NCBI GenBank assembly: GCA_903881265.1
Contig: CAIRSV010000278.1
Location: 1-23,523, forward strand
Source: an uncultured Bacteroidota bacterium
GTDB taxonomy: Bacteria; Bacteroidota; Bacteroidia; Chitinophagales; Chitinophagaceae
Direction of reading: 5' to 3'
Length of the DNA: 23,523 bases
Shown: positions 16,701 to 23,523 of the stretch, in pieces
How the letters are laid out: each line of letters begins with the position of its first letter
Numbering within the stretch: the stretch's first letter is position 1
Notes under the pieces: generated by a model
Told to the model about the DNA's origin: nothing
Database searches by the model: none
What the model saw: the letters and a program-made list of their open reading frames with translations, nothing else
Position numbers and translations under genes: made by a program

Positions 16701-17938
16701 CTGATCCTCTTTATACGACAGTTCATCCAAATCCGCATGCCATCTATGTCGCTGATACGGTCTATATGGTTGTGAAAACGGTGAACCCTGTTGGCTGCGC
16801 AGATTCGGCTGTCGCCTATATCGACATCATTCCGGCCACAAATTATATCGCTAATCAGGCAATAGGGAACTTTTCAACCTGCGGATCTGTTCCTTGCGGA
16901 AACATTGCACTTTCTGAAGGAAATACAGAAACACTGTATACGACAACAGATTGCCGACGGATCGCTTCGGTGAAAGATTCGATTGATGGGGTAAACCTTG
17001 GCAACGTTAGTATCTGTGAGGATATCGATTGTTCGGTTCAGGCATTAAATGGTCAGCCGTATGTAAACCGTCATTATGAAATTACACCTACCACAAACGG
17101 GAAAGCACAAGTTTGCCTCTACTATCTTCAACAAGATTTTGATGATTATAATAGTTTGGCATTTCCATCGTGGCCTATGATGGACCCGAATCAGAACCTT
17201 TGTATCACGCAAGTGGATAATGGCGACATAACAACGCCAGGTCACACAGCGATTTCGATTCCGAATGCGGCGATTTCTGCGGTGTACGATCCGTTGACGA
17301 CTGTATGGACAGTTTGTTTTCCTGTAGATAGTTTTTCTTATTTTTATTGCGCAACGTGCAATCCGTTGAATATCCCATTGCCAGTTAGTTTGTTAAACTT
17401 CAATGCGAAACGGGTTAATGGGGCGTCGGAACTAAGCTGGGAGACTTCATCAGAGCAAAACAACAGTCATTTTGTTGTGGAAAGAAGCAAGGACGCTACG
17501 AAATTCGTTGCTATTTCGCCGACAATCAATTCCAAAGCAATCAACGGCAATAGCAGTGTTAATTTAGGGTATGCTTTTACAGATGAAAGTCCGATGAGTA
17601 CACACAATTATTATCGTCTGCAGCAGCACGATCTTGATGGTCATATCAGCTATAGTGGAACAATCGACGTCTATTTCGGTAACGAAACATCGGTATCACT
17701 CTATCCTAATCCTGTCTATACAGAATTGAATGTGATTGTCGATGCCGCTCGTCCTGCGTTGACATATGTGAAAATTTCAGATGCGACAGGTCGATTGGTT
17801 CGTACCGTTGAAACATCGTTAAAGGCTGGCAGTAATACTGTCAAAATTGATGTACAATCCTTGTCTGATGGTGTTTACCTTGTGAATGTTTCAAACAATC
17901 TTGGGTTGAATTATACAAAATCAATCCGTAAGAAATAA
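13742..17938 (+). CDS. Large multidomain T9SS-secreted surface protein
   Basis: A 1398-residue extracellular protein with signal peptide MNNMKKTLFSILVLLCTLQISFSQ; a second possible ATG at 13751 would remove three residues. From N to C: a beta-rich domain (about 25-195), an Ig-like domain (about 200-300, YQWQRANSPAGPW), a GEVED domain (about 370-465, KAWIDYNHNANFTDPGEEVF then GEVEDYLINI), a CARDB-like domain (about 470-580), and further Ig/PKD-like segments with low-complexity Ser/Thr/Pro/Asn loops (about 600-1045). A Cys-rich beta domain follows (about 1050-1210, with CGSVPCG and YCATCNP). Then comes the linker common in Chitinophagales surface proteins (PLPVSLLNFNAKRVNGASELSWETSSEQNN, about 1212 on), and a T9SS type A sorting domain (about 1318-1398, SLYPNPVYTELNV, ending in YTKSIRKK). 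No catalytic domain is recognised; adhesion or a structural surface role is likely. It is not functionally linked to rpoB downstream. Confidence 0.88.
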   Translation: MNNMKKTLFSILVLLCTLQISFSQVITFQPTTAGTGYLPSNNSSGGITFVIQNTNPYPAILNSLTYWNSTAATKDFTLWYSSSSLSGAPTFPPTVAAGWNTVATVTGVAMAASVQSPIFTGLTFVIPANTTYRFFLISANVQYTGITAPPNPSGVSPTTFTNTGVNFLVAEAQIAGQNVGWGGGNFSPRAFLGSATLTLLSTPCSGQPTAGVASASPTNPCPGTNITLSLTGSTAASGLAYQWQRANSPAGPWLTIPGATTNPYLYSPPTGSTTFYRCIVVCTTSGLNDTTVATSPAVVVQSWTPTSACYCNGIVSASTTNDIGQLTFGPLVNPTTAPSPQGSNPSATGTVTNLMSLTPIPNFVQALTYPINVFQISSAATLGTTWVKAWIDYNHNANFTDPGEEVFSSTSNAANSFTPIGSVTIPPTSLPGNTHMRVKMETGGSQATTTPCNNITTGEVEDYLINISPAGPYDPNVSAIAVPSSNCTGATETLTATICNYGSLNINLLIHPVTVTFKVIGPTGLSTYTVTLNSGTIPAFGASCVTATVTPVNLYAGGNYAINALVSCPTLPAAQVVNPSNDSLATAIPLFNYRPTASAPYELCQFNSIPFGQGLGVSGCSAPYLDTVTITFNLGICNDNIGSIGNGTSVGLPSNCSDQYACSFGSATMPALPPGTTFVTPAVLKVTNLKENPLVPATVNTEMRLNIYNNNPIGPNLLSPGGVVPTVTTAGAVNDWTYERQISTNDLSNIFSNVAAGGSLNLGYWESYQDNTSVPDIALNSSSPSVATLTIYYQYVPAAFSWYDVPVGGSSLFSLSPFNPFLYPNAVVNNSNTPGTFTFYASCIGLPQCRVPVNLNINPTPTAFQDTLTACEYLVGANNAIFNLPSLNGGVSGNNLAASVAYFGDQSLLLPVLTPSTDTSSTNVIYSKVFYATTGCYSSDTVLLDVQSIPQFTQSIYTGFACAPNAIDISSLVSVFSPNAIDSFYYSDPLYTTVHPNPHAIYVADTVYMVVKTVNPVGCADSAVAYIDIIPATNYIANQAIGNFSTCGSVPCGNIALSEGNTETLYTTTDCRRIASVKDSIDGVNLGNVSICEDIDCSVQALNGQPYVNRHYEITPTTNGKAQVCLYYLQQDFDDYNSLAFPSWPMMDPNQNLCITQVDNGDITTPGHTAISIPNAAISAVYDPLTTVWTVCFPVDSFSYFYCATCNPLNIPLPVSLLNFNAKRVNGASELSWETSSEQNNSHFVVERSKDATKFVAISPTINSKAINGNSSVNLGYAFTDESPMSTHNYYRLQQHDLDGHISYSGTIDVYFGNETSVSLYPNPVYTELNVIVDAARPALTYVKISDATGRLVRTVETSLKAGSNTVKIDVQSLSDGVYLVNVSNNLGLNYTKSIRKK

Positions 17939-18030
17939 GGGTTATTTTTTTGGAAGGAGTTGCAATGTCGGCAGTATGCTATTTCTAACTTGATAAAGAG
18001 GGTAGGAATATCATAATATTCTATTTTTTT

Positions 18031-18062
18031 TTTGATTTTACCGATTATAATAACTACTTTCG
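18031..18062 (+). promoter_or_regulatory. rpoB promoter (TTTG, 20 bp, TACTTTCG)
   Basis: TTTG at 18031-18034 and TACTTTCG at 18055-18062 are separated by 20 bp, the spacing of the Bacteroidota housekeeping promoter (TTTG, 19-21 bp, TAnnTTTG). Transcription from about 18070 gives a leader of roughly 110 bases before rpoB, containing a weak 5-bp hairpin (AAAGG 18124-18128 / CCTTT 18135-18139). Confidence 0.72.
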
Positions 18063-18178
18063 CACTCCCAAATTGGCAAACGCACGTGCAAATTTTCATC
18101 TTCTAGTATCTTAAAGACCTGAAAAAGGGCAATGCCTTTGTGGGAATATATTGGTTTTAAAACGCATTAAACATTAAT

Positions 18179-21100
18179 ATGGCTGCAGTAAAAAATGCAA
18201 AAGTAACAGAGAGAATCAGTTTTTCAAAGCTAAAACAATCGTCTGAAACGCCTGATTTGCTGGATATCCAGTTGGCTTCATTCAGCGAATTTTTGCAATT
18301 AGAAACCACTCCTGATAAACGTAACAACGAAGGCTTGTTCCGTGTGTTCAAAGAGAACTTCCCAATTACCGATACGAGAAATATCTTCGTATTGGAATTT
18401 TTAGATTATTTCCTTGATCCTCCGCGTTATACAATTGATGAGTGTATCGATAGGGGACTTACCTATTCTGTTCCTCTGAAGGCAAAATTGCGTCTGAGTT
18501 GTAATGATGAAGAACATATTGATTTTGAAACAATCGTTCAGGATGTGTTCTTGGGGAATATTCCTTATATGACACCACGAGGAACATTTGTGATTAATGG
18601 TGCTGAGCGCGTTGTCGTTTCTCAGCTTCATCGTTCACCGGGTGTTTTCTTCGGTCAGTCGACACACCCTAATGGAACAAAAATATACTCTGCCCGTGTG
18701 ATTCCTTTTAAAGGAGCATGGATGGAGTTCGCTACAGATATCAATAATGTGATGTATGCGTATATCGATCGTAAGAAAAAGTTCCCGGTAACTATGCTCT
18801 TGCGTTCGATCGGATTCGAAACAGATAAGGACATTCTGGAGTTATTCGGAATGGCAGATGAAGTTAAAGCGGATAAAAAATCTTTACAAGATCACATTGG
18901 TAAACGTCTGGCAGCCAGAGTGTTACGAAGCTGGACTGAAGACTTTGTTGATGAAGATACCGGTGAAGTTGTTTCCATTGAGCGTAATGAAGTTATCTTA
19001 GATAGAGATTCAATTCTTACTGAAGGTAGCATTGACACGGTTATTGAACTTGGTATAAAATCTGTCTTCCTTCAGAAAGAAGATGCAGGTGGTGATTACT
19101 CGATTATCTACAATACCTTAAACAAGGATACGTCTAACTCTGAATTGGAAGCCGTGCAGCATATCTATCGTCAGTTGCGCAGCACCGATGCGCCTGATGA
19201 TGAAACAGCTCGTGGTATTATCGACAAGTTGTTCTTCTCTGACAAGCGTTATGATTTAGGAGAGGTTGGTCGTTATAAAGTAAACAGAAAATTAGGCTTC
19301 CCATTGACCATCACCAAAAAGGTGTTGACAAAGGATGATATCATAGCCATTATAAAATATTTGGTTCGTTTGACTAATGCAAAAGCTGAGATTGATGATA
19401 TCGATCACTTAAGCAATCGTCGTGTACGAACAGTCGGTGAACAGCTTTATGCTCAGTTTGGCGTTGGTCTAGCTCGTATGGCTCGTACCATTCGTGAACG
19501 TATGAATGTACGTGATAATGAGGTGTTTACGCCGATTGACTTAATCAATGCTCGAACCCTTTCGTCTGTCATTAACTCATTTTTCGGGACATCTCAATTG
19601 TCACAATTTTTGGATCAAACGAATCCGCTGTCAGAGATTACGCACAAACGTCGTATCTCAGCGCTCGGGCCCGGTGGTTTGAGTCGTGAACGAGCTGGTT
19701 TCGAGGTTCGTGACGTACACTATTCTCACTACGGTCGTCTTTGTACAATTGAAACACCAGAAGGACCAAACATTGGTTTGATCTCGACACTGTGTGTGCA
19801 TGCAAAGATTAATGATATGGGCTTTATCGAAACCCCATACCGCAGAGTTAAAGATGGTAAGGTAGACAATAAACACGTTTACTTAAGTGCAGAAGAAGAA
19901 GACTTAGCTAAAATTGCGCAAGCTGACGTACCTGTTGATGAAAAAGGTCATTTTATTGGCGATAAGATTAAATCACGTCAAACAGGTGATTTCCCTATCC
20001 TTGATAAAGGTGAGGTCGAATTCATGGACGTTGCGTCTAATCAGATCGTAGGTTTATCGGCATCATTGATTCCGTTCCTTGAGCATGATGATGCGAATCG
20101 TGCCTTGATGGGATCTAACATGCAACGTCAAGGTGTTCCATTGCTTCGCCCAGAAGTTCCAATTGTAGGAACTGGTATCGAAGCCAAAGCAGCCCGTGAT
20201 GCACGTATCCAAATCACTGCTACCGGTGACGGTGTGGTTGAGTATGTGGATGCAAACGAAATTCATGTCCGCTATAAACGTTCTGAAACACAACGAGTTA
20301 TTTCATTTGATGATGACTTAGTTGTTTATAAATTGACGAAATACGCGAAAACCAACCAAAGTACCTGTATCAACCTGAAACCACACGTTTCAAAAGGTCA
20401 GGCTGTGAAAGTAGGTGATTTCCTTACCGATGGTTATGCAACCAAAGATGGTGAAATGGCGTTAGGTCGTAACCTTTGTGTGGCCTTCATGCCTTGGAAA
20501 GGGTATAACTTCGAGGATGCGATTGTAATCAATGAGAAGGTTGTTCGTGAAGACTGGTTCACATCAATCCATATTGATGAATATGAATTAGAAGTTCGTG
20601 ATACAAAATTAGGTGAAGAAGAATTGACACCGGATATTCCGAATGTCAGTGAAGAAGCTACCAAAGATCTTGATGAGAATGGAATTATTCGTCTTGGCGC
20701 ACACGTGAAAGAAGGTGATATCTTGATCGGAAAAATTACACCAAAAGGTGAAACAGATCCGACGCCGGAAGAAAAACTTCTTCGTGCTATCTTCGGTGAT
20801 AAAGCCGGGGATGCAAAAGATGCCTCATTGAAAATGCCGCCGTCTATCGAAGGTGTTGTTATCGGAAAGAAACTATTCGCAAGAGCGAAGAAAGATAAAA
20901 ACTCAAAAACTCGTGAAAAATCAGCTATCGAGAAAATCGACAAAGTGCATCACGAGAATCTTGAAGCCATTAATGAAGCATTATTTGCCAAGTTAGAAAA
21001 ATTGCTTGAAGGTCAGGTTTCAGCTGGTGTTACAAACCACTACGGTGAAATTGTTCTTGGAAAAAATGCCAAATTCTCTGGGAAAGCAATCAAATCAATT

Positions 21101-21988
21101 GATTTCACAACGGTTAATCCTTTGAATTGGACGGCTGATGAGAAAATGAATGACTTGGTCAACCAATTGCTACACAACTACAATATCCGATATAACGAAG
21201 AATTAGGTCGTTACAAGCGTGAGAAATTTAATATCACTATCGGTGATGAATTGCCAAATGGTGTATTGAAACTTGCCAAAGTATACCTCGCTAGCAAGCG
21301 TAAGCTGAAAGTGGGTGATAAAATGGCCGGTCGACATGGTAATAAGGGAATTGTAGCACGTATCGTCCGTCAGGAAGATATGCCGTTCTCAGAAGACGGA
21401 ACACCGGTTGATATCGTTTTGAATCCATTGGGTGTACCTTCTCGTATGAACCTTGGACAGATTTATGAAACCATCCTCGGTATGGCAGGTTTGAAAATGG
21501 GTGTTCATTACTCAACGCCTATCTTCGACGGTGCTACCAAAGATGAAATCGAAGCCCAAGTAATCAAAGCGAAATTGCCTGAATGGTGTCACTCGTATCT
21601 TTACGATGGTGAAACCGGAGAGCGTTTCCATCAGAAAGCAACTATGGGTGTTATCTATATGATGAAACTTCATCACTTGGTTGACGATAAGATGCACGCT
21701 CGTTCGATTGGACCATACAGTCTTATCACGCAACAGCCACTTGGAGGTAAAGCTCAGTTTGGAGGTCAGCGTTTTGGTGAGATGGAGGTTTGGGCTGTTG
21801 AGGCTTATGGCGCTGCCAATATTCTTCAGGAATTGCTGACATTGAAATCAGATGATATCAGTGGTAGAGCAAAAACCTACGAGGCTATTGTCAAAGGTGA
21901 TAATCTTCCAAAACCAGGTATTCCTGAATCATTCAATGTATTGGTACATGAATTGAGAGGCCTAGGCTTGGATTTACATTTCGAATAA
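18179..21988 (+). CDS. rpoB: DNA-directed RNA polymerase subunit beta
   Basis: Complete 1269-residue beta subunit, the usual length in Bacteroidota. It forms the core of RNA polymerase with beta', alpha and omega. Clear marks are the N-terminal lobe with TYSVPLKAKLRL and GAERVVVSQLHRSPG, and the rifampicin pocket SQLSQFLDQTNPLSEITHKRR. Pocket residues H489, R492 and S494 equal E. coli H526, R529 and S531, so no known resistance change is seen there. Further marks are IETPEGPNIGLI, MPWKGYNFEDAIVIN with E779-D780, and GDKMAGRHGNKG (about 1046-1057) near the active site. The C-terminal clamp segment is GGQRFGEMEVWAVEAYGAA, ending LRGLGLDLHFE. The gene has its own promoter and ends in a strong terminator. 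Unusually, rplJ-rplL are not upstream and rpoC is not downstream. Confidence 0.99.
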   Translation: MAAVKNAKVTERISFSKLKQSSETPDLLDIQLASFSEFLQLETTPDKRNNEGLFRVFKENFPITDTRNIFVLEFLDYFLDPPRYTIDECIDRGLTYSVPLKAKLRLSCNDEEHIDFETIVQDVFLGNIPYMTPRGTFVINGAERVVVSQLHRSPGVFFGQSTHPNGTKIYSARVIPFKGAWMEFATDINNVMYAYIDRKKKFPVTMLLRSIGFETDKDILELFGMADEVKADKKSLQDHIGKRLAARVLRSWTEDFVDEDTGEVVSIERNEVILDRDSILTEGSIDTVIELGIKSVFLQKEDAGGDYSIIYNTLNKDTSNSELEAVQHIYRQLRSTDAPDDETARGIIDKLFFSDKRYDLGEVGRYKVNRKLGFPLTITKKVLTKDDIIAIIKYLVRLTNAKAEIDDIDHLSNRRVRTVGEQLYAQFGVGLARMARTIRERMNVRDNEVFTPIDLINARTLSSVINSFFGTSQLSQFLDQTNPLSEITHKRRISALGPGGLSRERAGFEVRDVHYSHYGRLCTIETPEGPNIGLISTLCVHAKINDMGFIETPYRRVKDGKVDNKHVYLSAEEEDLAKIAQADVPVDEKGHFIGDKIKSRQTGDFPILDKGEVEFMDVASNQIVGLSASLIPFLEHDDANRALMGSNMQRQGVPLLRPEVPIVGTGIEAKAARDARIQITATGDGVVEYVDANEIHVRYKRSETQRVISFDDDLVVYKLTKYAKTNQSTCINLKPHVSKGQAVKVGDFLTDGYATKDGEMALGRNLCVAFMPWKGYNFEDAIVINEKVVREDWFTSIHIDEYELEVRDTKLGEEELTPDIPNVSEEATKDLDENGIIRLGAHVKEGDILIGKITPKGETDPTPEEKLLRAIFGDKAGDAKDASLKMPPSIEGVVIGKKLFARAKKDKNSKTREKSAIEKIDKVHHENLEAINEALFAKLEKLLEGQVSAGVTNHYGEIVLGKNAKFSGKAIKSIDFTTVNPLNWTADEKMNDLVNQLLHNYNIRYNEELGRYKREKFNITIGDELPNGVLKLAKVYLASKRKLKVGDKMAGRHGNKGIVARIVRQEDMPFSEDGTPVDIVLNPLGVPSRMNLGQIYETILGMAGLKMGVHYSTPIFDGATKDEIEAQVIKAKLPEWCHSYLYDGETGERFHQKATMGVIYMMKLHHLVDDKMHARSIGPYSLITQQPLGGKAQFGGQRFGEMEVWAVEAYGAANILQELLTLKSDDISGRAKTYEAIVKGDNLPKPGIPESFNVLVHELRGLGLDLHFE

Positions 21989-22010
21989 CAAGTTCAGATT
22001 AGAAAATAAC

Positions 22011-22045
22011 AAAGGCTGTTTCCACAAGGAGACAGCCTTTTTTTT
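22011..22045 (+). terminator. Strong intrinsic terminator after rpoB
   Basis: AAAGGCTGTTTCC (22011-22023) pairs with GGAGACAGCCTTT (22028-22040), 13 pairs including one G-U, around an ACAA loop, followed by a run of eight T (22038-22045). It lies 22 bp after the rpoB stop and should end the transcript there. Confidence 0.93.
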
Positions 22046-22182
22046 ATGCGTGGGCAGCTCAACTTGCCTTAGTTTTCGTTCATCTTGCTGAAATGAGGAA
22101 AGTGCATACGCATAAGGTGCCTATCAACATCGTTTCTGTTGACTAATACGATAGCCGTTGATCTGTTTGAGAAATGCTTGTG

Positions 22183-22214
22183 CGCTGCACAGCAATTCGT
22201 TCGATTATGCAGCG
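22183..22214 (-). repeat. Inverted repeat beyond the trhO 3' end
   Basis: CGCTGCA (22183-22189) is inverted as TGCAGCG (22208-22214) around an 18-base loop, 13 bases past the trhO stop. No T tract follows on the - strand. It could be a weak terminator for trhO; nothing else was seen in the 180 bp between it and the rpoB terminator. Confidence 0.35.
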
Positions 22215-22226
22215 TACAGGAAGTAG

Positions 22227-23291
22227 CTAGCTAGGTTGACTGCGATTCAATACTTCTTGGTCTAGACGGGGGCGCAATTTACCTTCCCTTGATTTATTAA
22301 AAATCATTTGACCTTTATCGATTCCCTTTCTGATTTCTTTTTGTTCCTCTTCGGGTAATTCAATCATATGCCTGCATTCGACTGTGCAGCAACCTTTCAT
22401 CGTGTGCTTACATTCATCACATTGAATGAATAAGAGATGACAGGCCTGATTATCGCAATTTGTATGCGTATCGGCCGGTTTGCCGCATTGATGACATTTT
22501 GAAATGATATCCGCTGAAATACGTTCACCACGACGTTCATCGAATACAAAATTCTTTCCGATAAACTTCAAGGGGAGGCCTTCCTTTCTGGCTGTTTGGG
22601 CATAATGAATGATACCGCCTTCAAGATGATAGACATTTTCAAAGCCCTGTTGCAGCATATAGGCGCTGGCTTTTTCGCAACGAATACCGCCGGTGCAATA
22701 CATTATGATATTCTTATCTTTCTGACCTTTCAGCATGTCGGCTGCCATTGGCAACTGCTCACGAAAGGTATCTGAAGGGATTTCAATGGCGCGGTCGAAA
22801 TGCCCCACTTCATATTCATAATGGTTGCGCATATCAACGATGATGGTATCTTGATTGTCAACCATTGCATTGTATTCAGCCGCATTGACATATTTACCTT
22901 TTTTACTAAAATCAAATACCTCATCATTCAAGCCATCGGCTACAATCTTTTCTCTGACCTTTATTTTCAGAACAAAGAAACTCTTGCCATCATCATCGAC
23001 GGCCACATTTAAGCGCAGATGTTCAAGACCTTGCAGTGTATCAATATAATTTTTCAGTGCATCGAAGTTGGAAGCAGGCACACTCAATTGGGCATTGATG
23101 CCTTCGTGCGCGATATAAATTCGACCGAACACCTTTAATTCCCTGAGATTGGCATATAACTCATCCCTGAACTGTTTGGGTTCGTTGATATAAAAATAAT
23201 TGTAAAAAGAAATGGTGGTACGGGGCTCCGTTTCCTGTAACATTTTCTCTCGCAGCTCTTTGTGCGAGACGAGATTGTGTAATGCTGGCAT
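22227..23291 (-). CDS. trhO: tRNA uridine(34) hydroxylase TrhO, rhodanese family
   Basis: A 354-residue cytoplasmic enzyme of the YceA/TrhO family, which hydroxylates U34 of certain tRNAs to 5-hydroxyuridine on the way to cmo5U/mo5U wobble modification. The N-terminal domain (about 25-120) has the family stretch SFYNYFYI and GRIYIAHEGINAQLS. The rhodanese domain (about 130-235) contains DMRNHYEYEVGHFDRAIEIP and the active loop MYCTGGIRCEKAS, with Cys199 as the catalytic cysteine and Cys205 as a second one. A C-terminal Cys-rich segment (CHQCGKPADTHTNCDNQACH, then CDECKHTMKGCCTVEC) resembles a zinc-binding site typical of the longer members. The tail is basic (KSREGKLRPRLDQ). The gene converges on rpoB and stands alone. 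A possible -7 element (TATCTTCG on the - strand, 23347-23340) lies 48 bp before the ATG. Confidence 0.94.
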   Translation of the reverse strand: MPALHNLVSHKELREKMLQETEPRTTISFYNYFYINEPKQFRDELYANLRELKVFGRIYIAHEGINAQLSVPASNFDALKNYIDTLQGLEHLRLNVAVDDDGKSFFVLKIKVREKIVADGLNDEVFDFSKKGKYVNAAEYNAMVDNQDTIIVDMRNHYEYEVGHFDRAIEIPSDTFREQLPMAADMLKGQKDKNIIMYCTGGIRCEKASAYMLQQGFENVYHLEGGIIHYAQTARKEGLPLKFIGKNFVFDERRGERISADIISKCHQCGKPADTHTNCDNQACHLLFIQCDECKHTMKGCCTVECRHMIELPEEEQKEIRKGIDKGQMIFNKSREGKLRPRLDQEVLNRSQPS

Positions 23292-23339
23292 AGTCTAAAA
23301 TTTTAAGGATGCTGATAGGGCAAACAAAATTTATCGGCA

Positions 23340-23347
23340 CGAAGATA
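23340..23347 (-). promoter_or_regulatory. Possible -7 element of trhO
   Basis: The - strand reads TATCTTCG, matching TAnnTTcG as in the TACTTTCG boxes elsewhere in the window, 48 bp before the trhO ATG. No TTTG was found at the expected -33 distance, so this is weak. Confidence 0.3.
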
Positions 23348-23501
23348 CACCACTACATACGATATAACGATTTAAAACTACAGGTTTTTAGAAATGACGT
23401 ATCATCCACGATAAGATCTAGTGCAGTGATAAAATATGGACGTTTTATTGGGGGCACAAACCACGGAATTGGCTTTTTCCATATTTTGAATTTAAATTAC
23501 G

Positions 23502-23523
23502 TACATTTCCTCAATCTCAAATG
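23502..23523 (+). other. Possible promoter and start codon of a gene running off the window
   Basis: TACATTTC (23502-23509) resembles the -7 consensus, and the last three bases are ATG, 11 bases later. That spacing is similar to the hexosaminidase gene (13 bases). Whether the ATG opens a gene cannot be told from this window. Confidence 0.3.

Noticed and set aside
20434..20943. A 169-codon open frame on the - strand inside rpoB
   Set aside because: It lies fully antisense to a highly conserved part of rpoB, has no recognisable domain or promoter, and is explained by the codon use of rpoB.

Overview
The window looks like part of a Bacteroidota chromosome, probably from a Chitinophagales/Sphingobacteriales-like lineage. 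Three things point there: proteins ending in type IX secretion system (T9SS) sorting domains, -7 promoter elements of the TAnnTTTG type (often TACTTTCG or TACTTTTG), and A-rich translation starts without clear Shine-Dalgarno sequences. No mobile element, CRISPR array, tRNA or rRNA gene was recognised. Gene content is mostly conserved housekeeping genes plus a nutrient-uptake operon and secreted proteins.

Left part (1-4786, + strand): the 3' end of sucC (succinyl-CoA synthetase beta subunit) with a strong intrinsic terminator, then a small LolA/LolB-like exported protein, then a 1005-residue exported beta-propeller protein with about ten Asp-box repeats (sortilin/VPS10-like).

Centre (4828-10133, - strand): a four-gene operon read leftwards from one promoter through a cobalamin (B12) riboswitch. 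In order of transcription it encodes a DUF4465 protein with a T9SS sorting domain, a second T9SS-sorted surface protein of an unnamed family, a BtuG-like beta-propeller lipoprotein, and a BtuB-like TonB-dependent receptor. The genes overlap or sit 5 bp apart. The layout suggests a B12-repressed surface capture and uptake system in which two parts are exported by the T9SS. This is the most interesting part of the window.

Divergent from it (10225-13382, + strand): a GH20 beta-N-acetylhexosaminidase, an 85-residue membrane protein and a cyclophilin-type peptidyl-prolyl isomerase. After a 359-bp stretch without genes comes a 1398-residue multidomain T9SS-secreted protein (13742-17938).

Right part: rpoB (RNA polymerase beta) with its own promoter and a strong terminator, but with neither rplL before it nor rpoC after it. 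This is an unusual, apparently single-gene arrangement. A convergent trhO gene (tRNA U34 hydroxylase, rhodanese family) follows. The window ends exactly on an ATG that may start another + strand gene.
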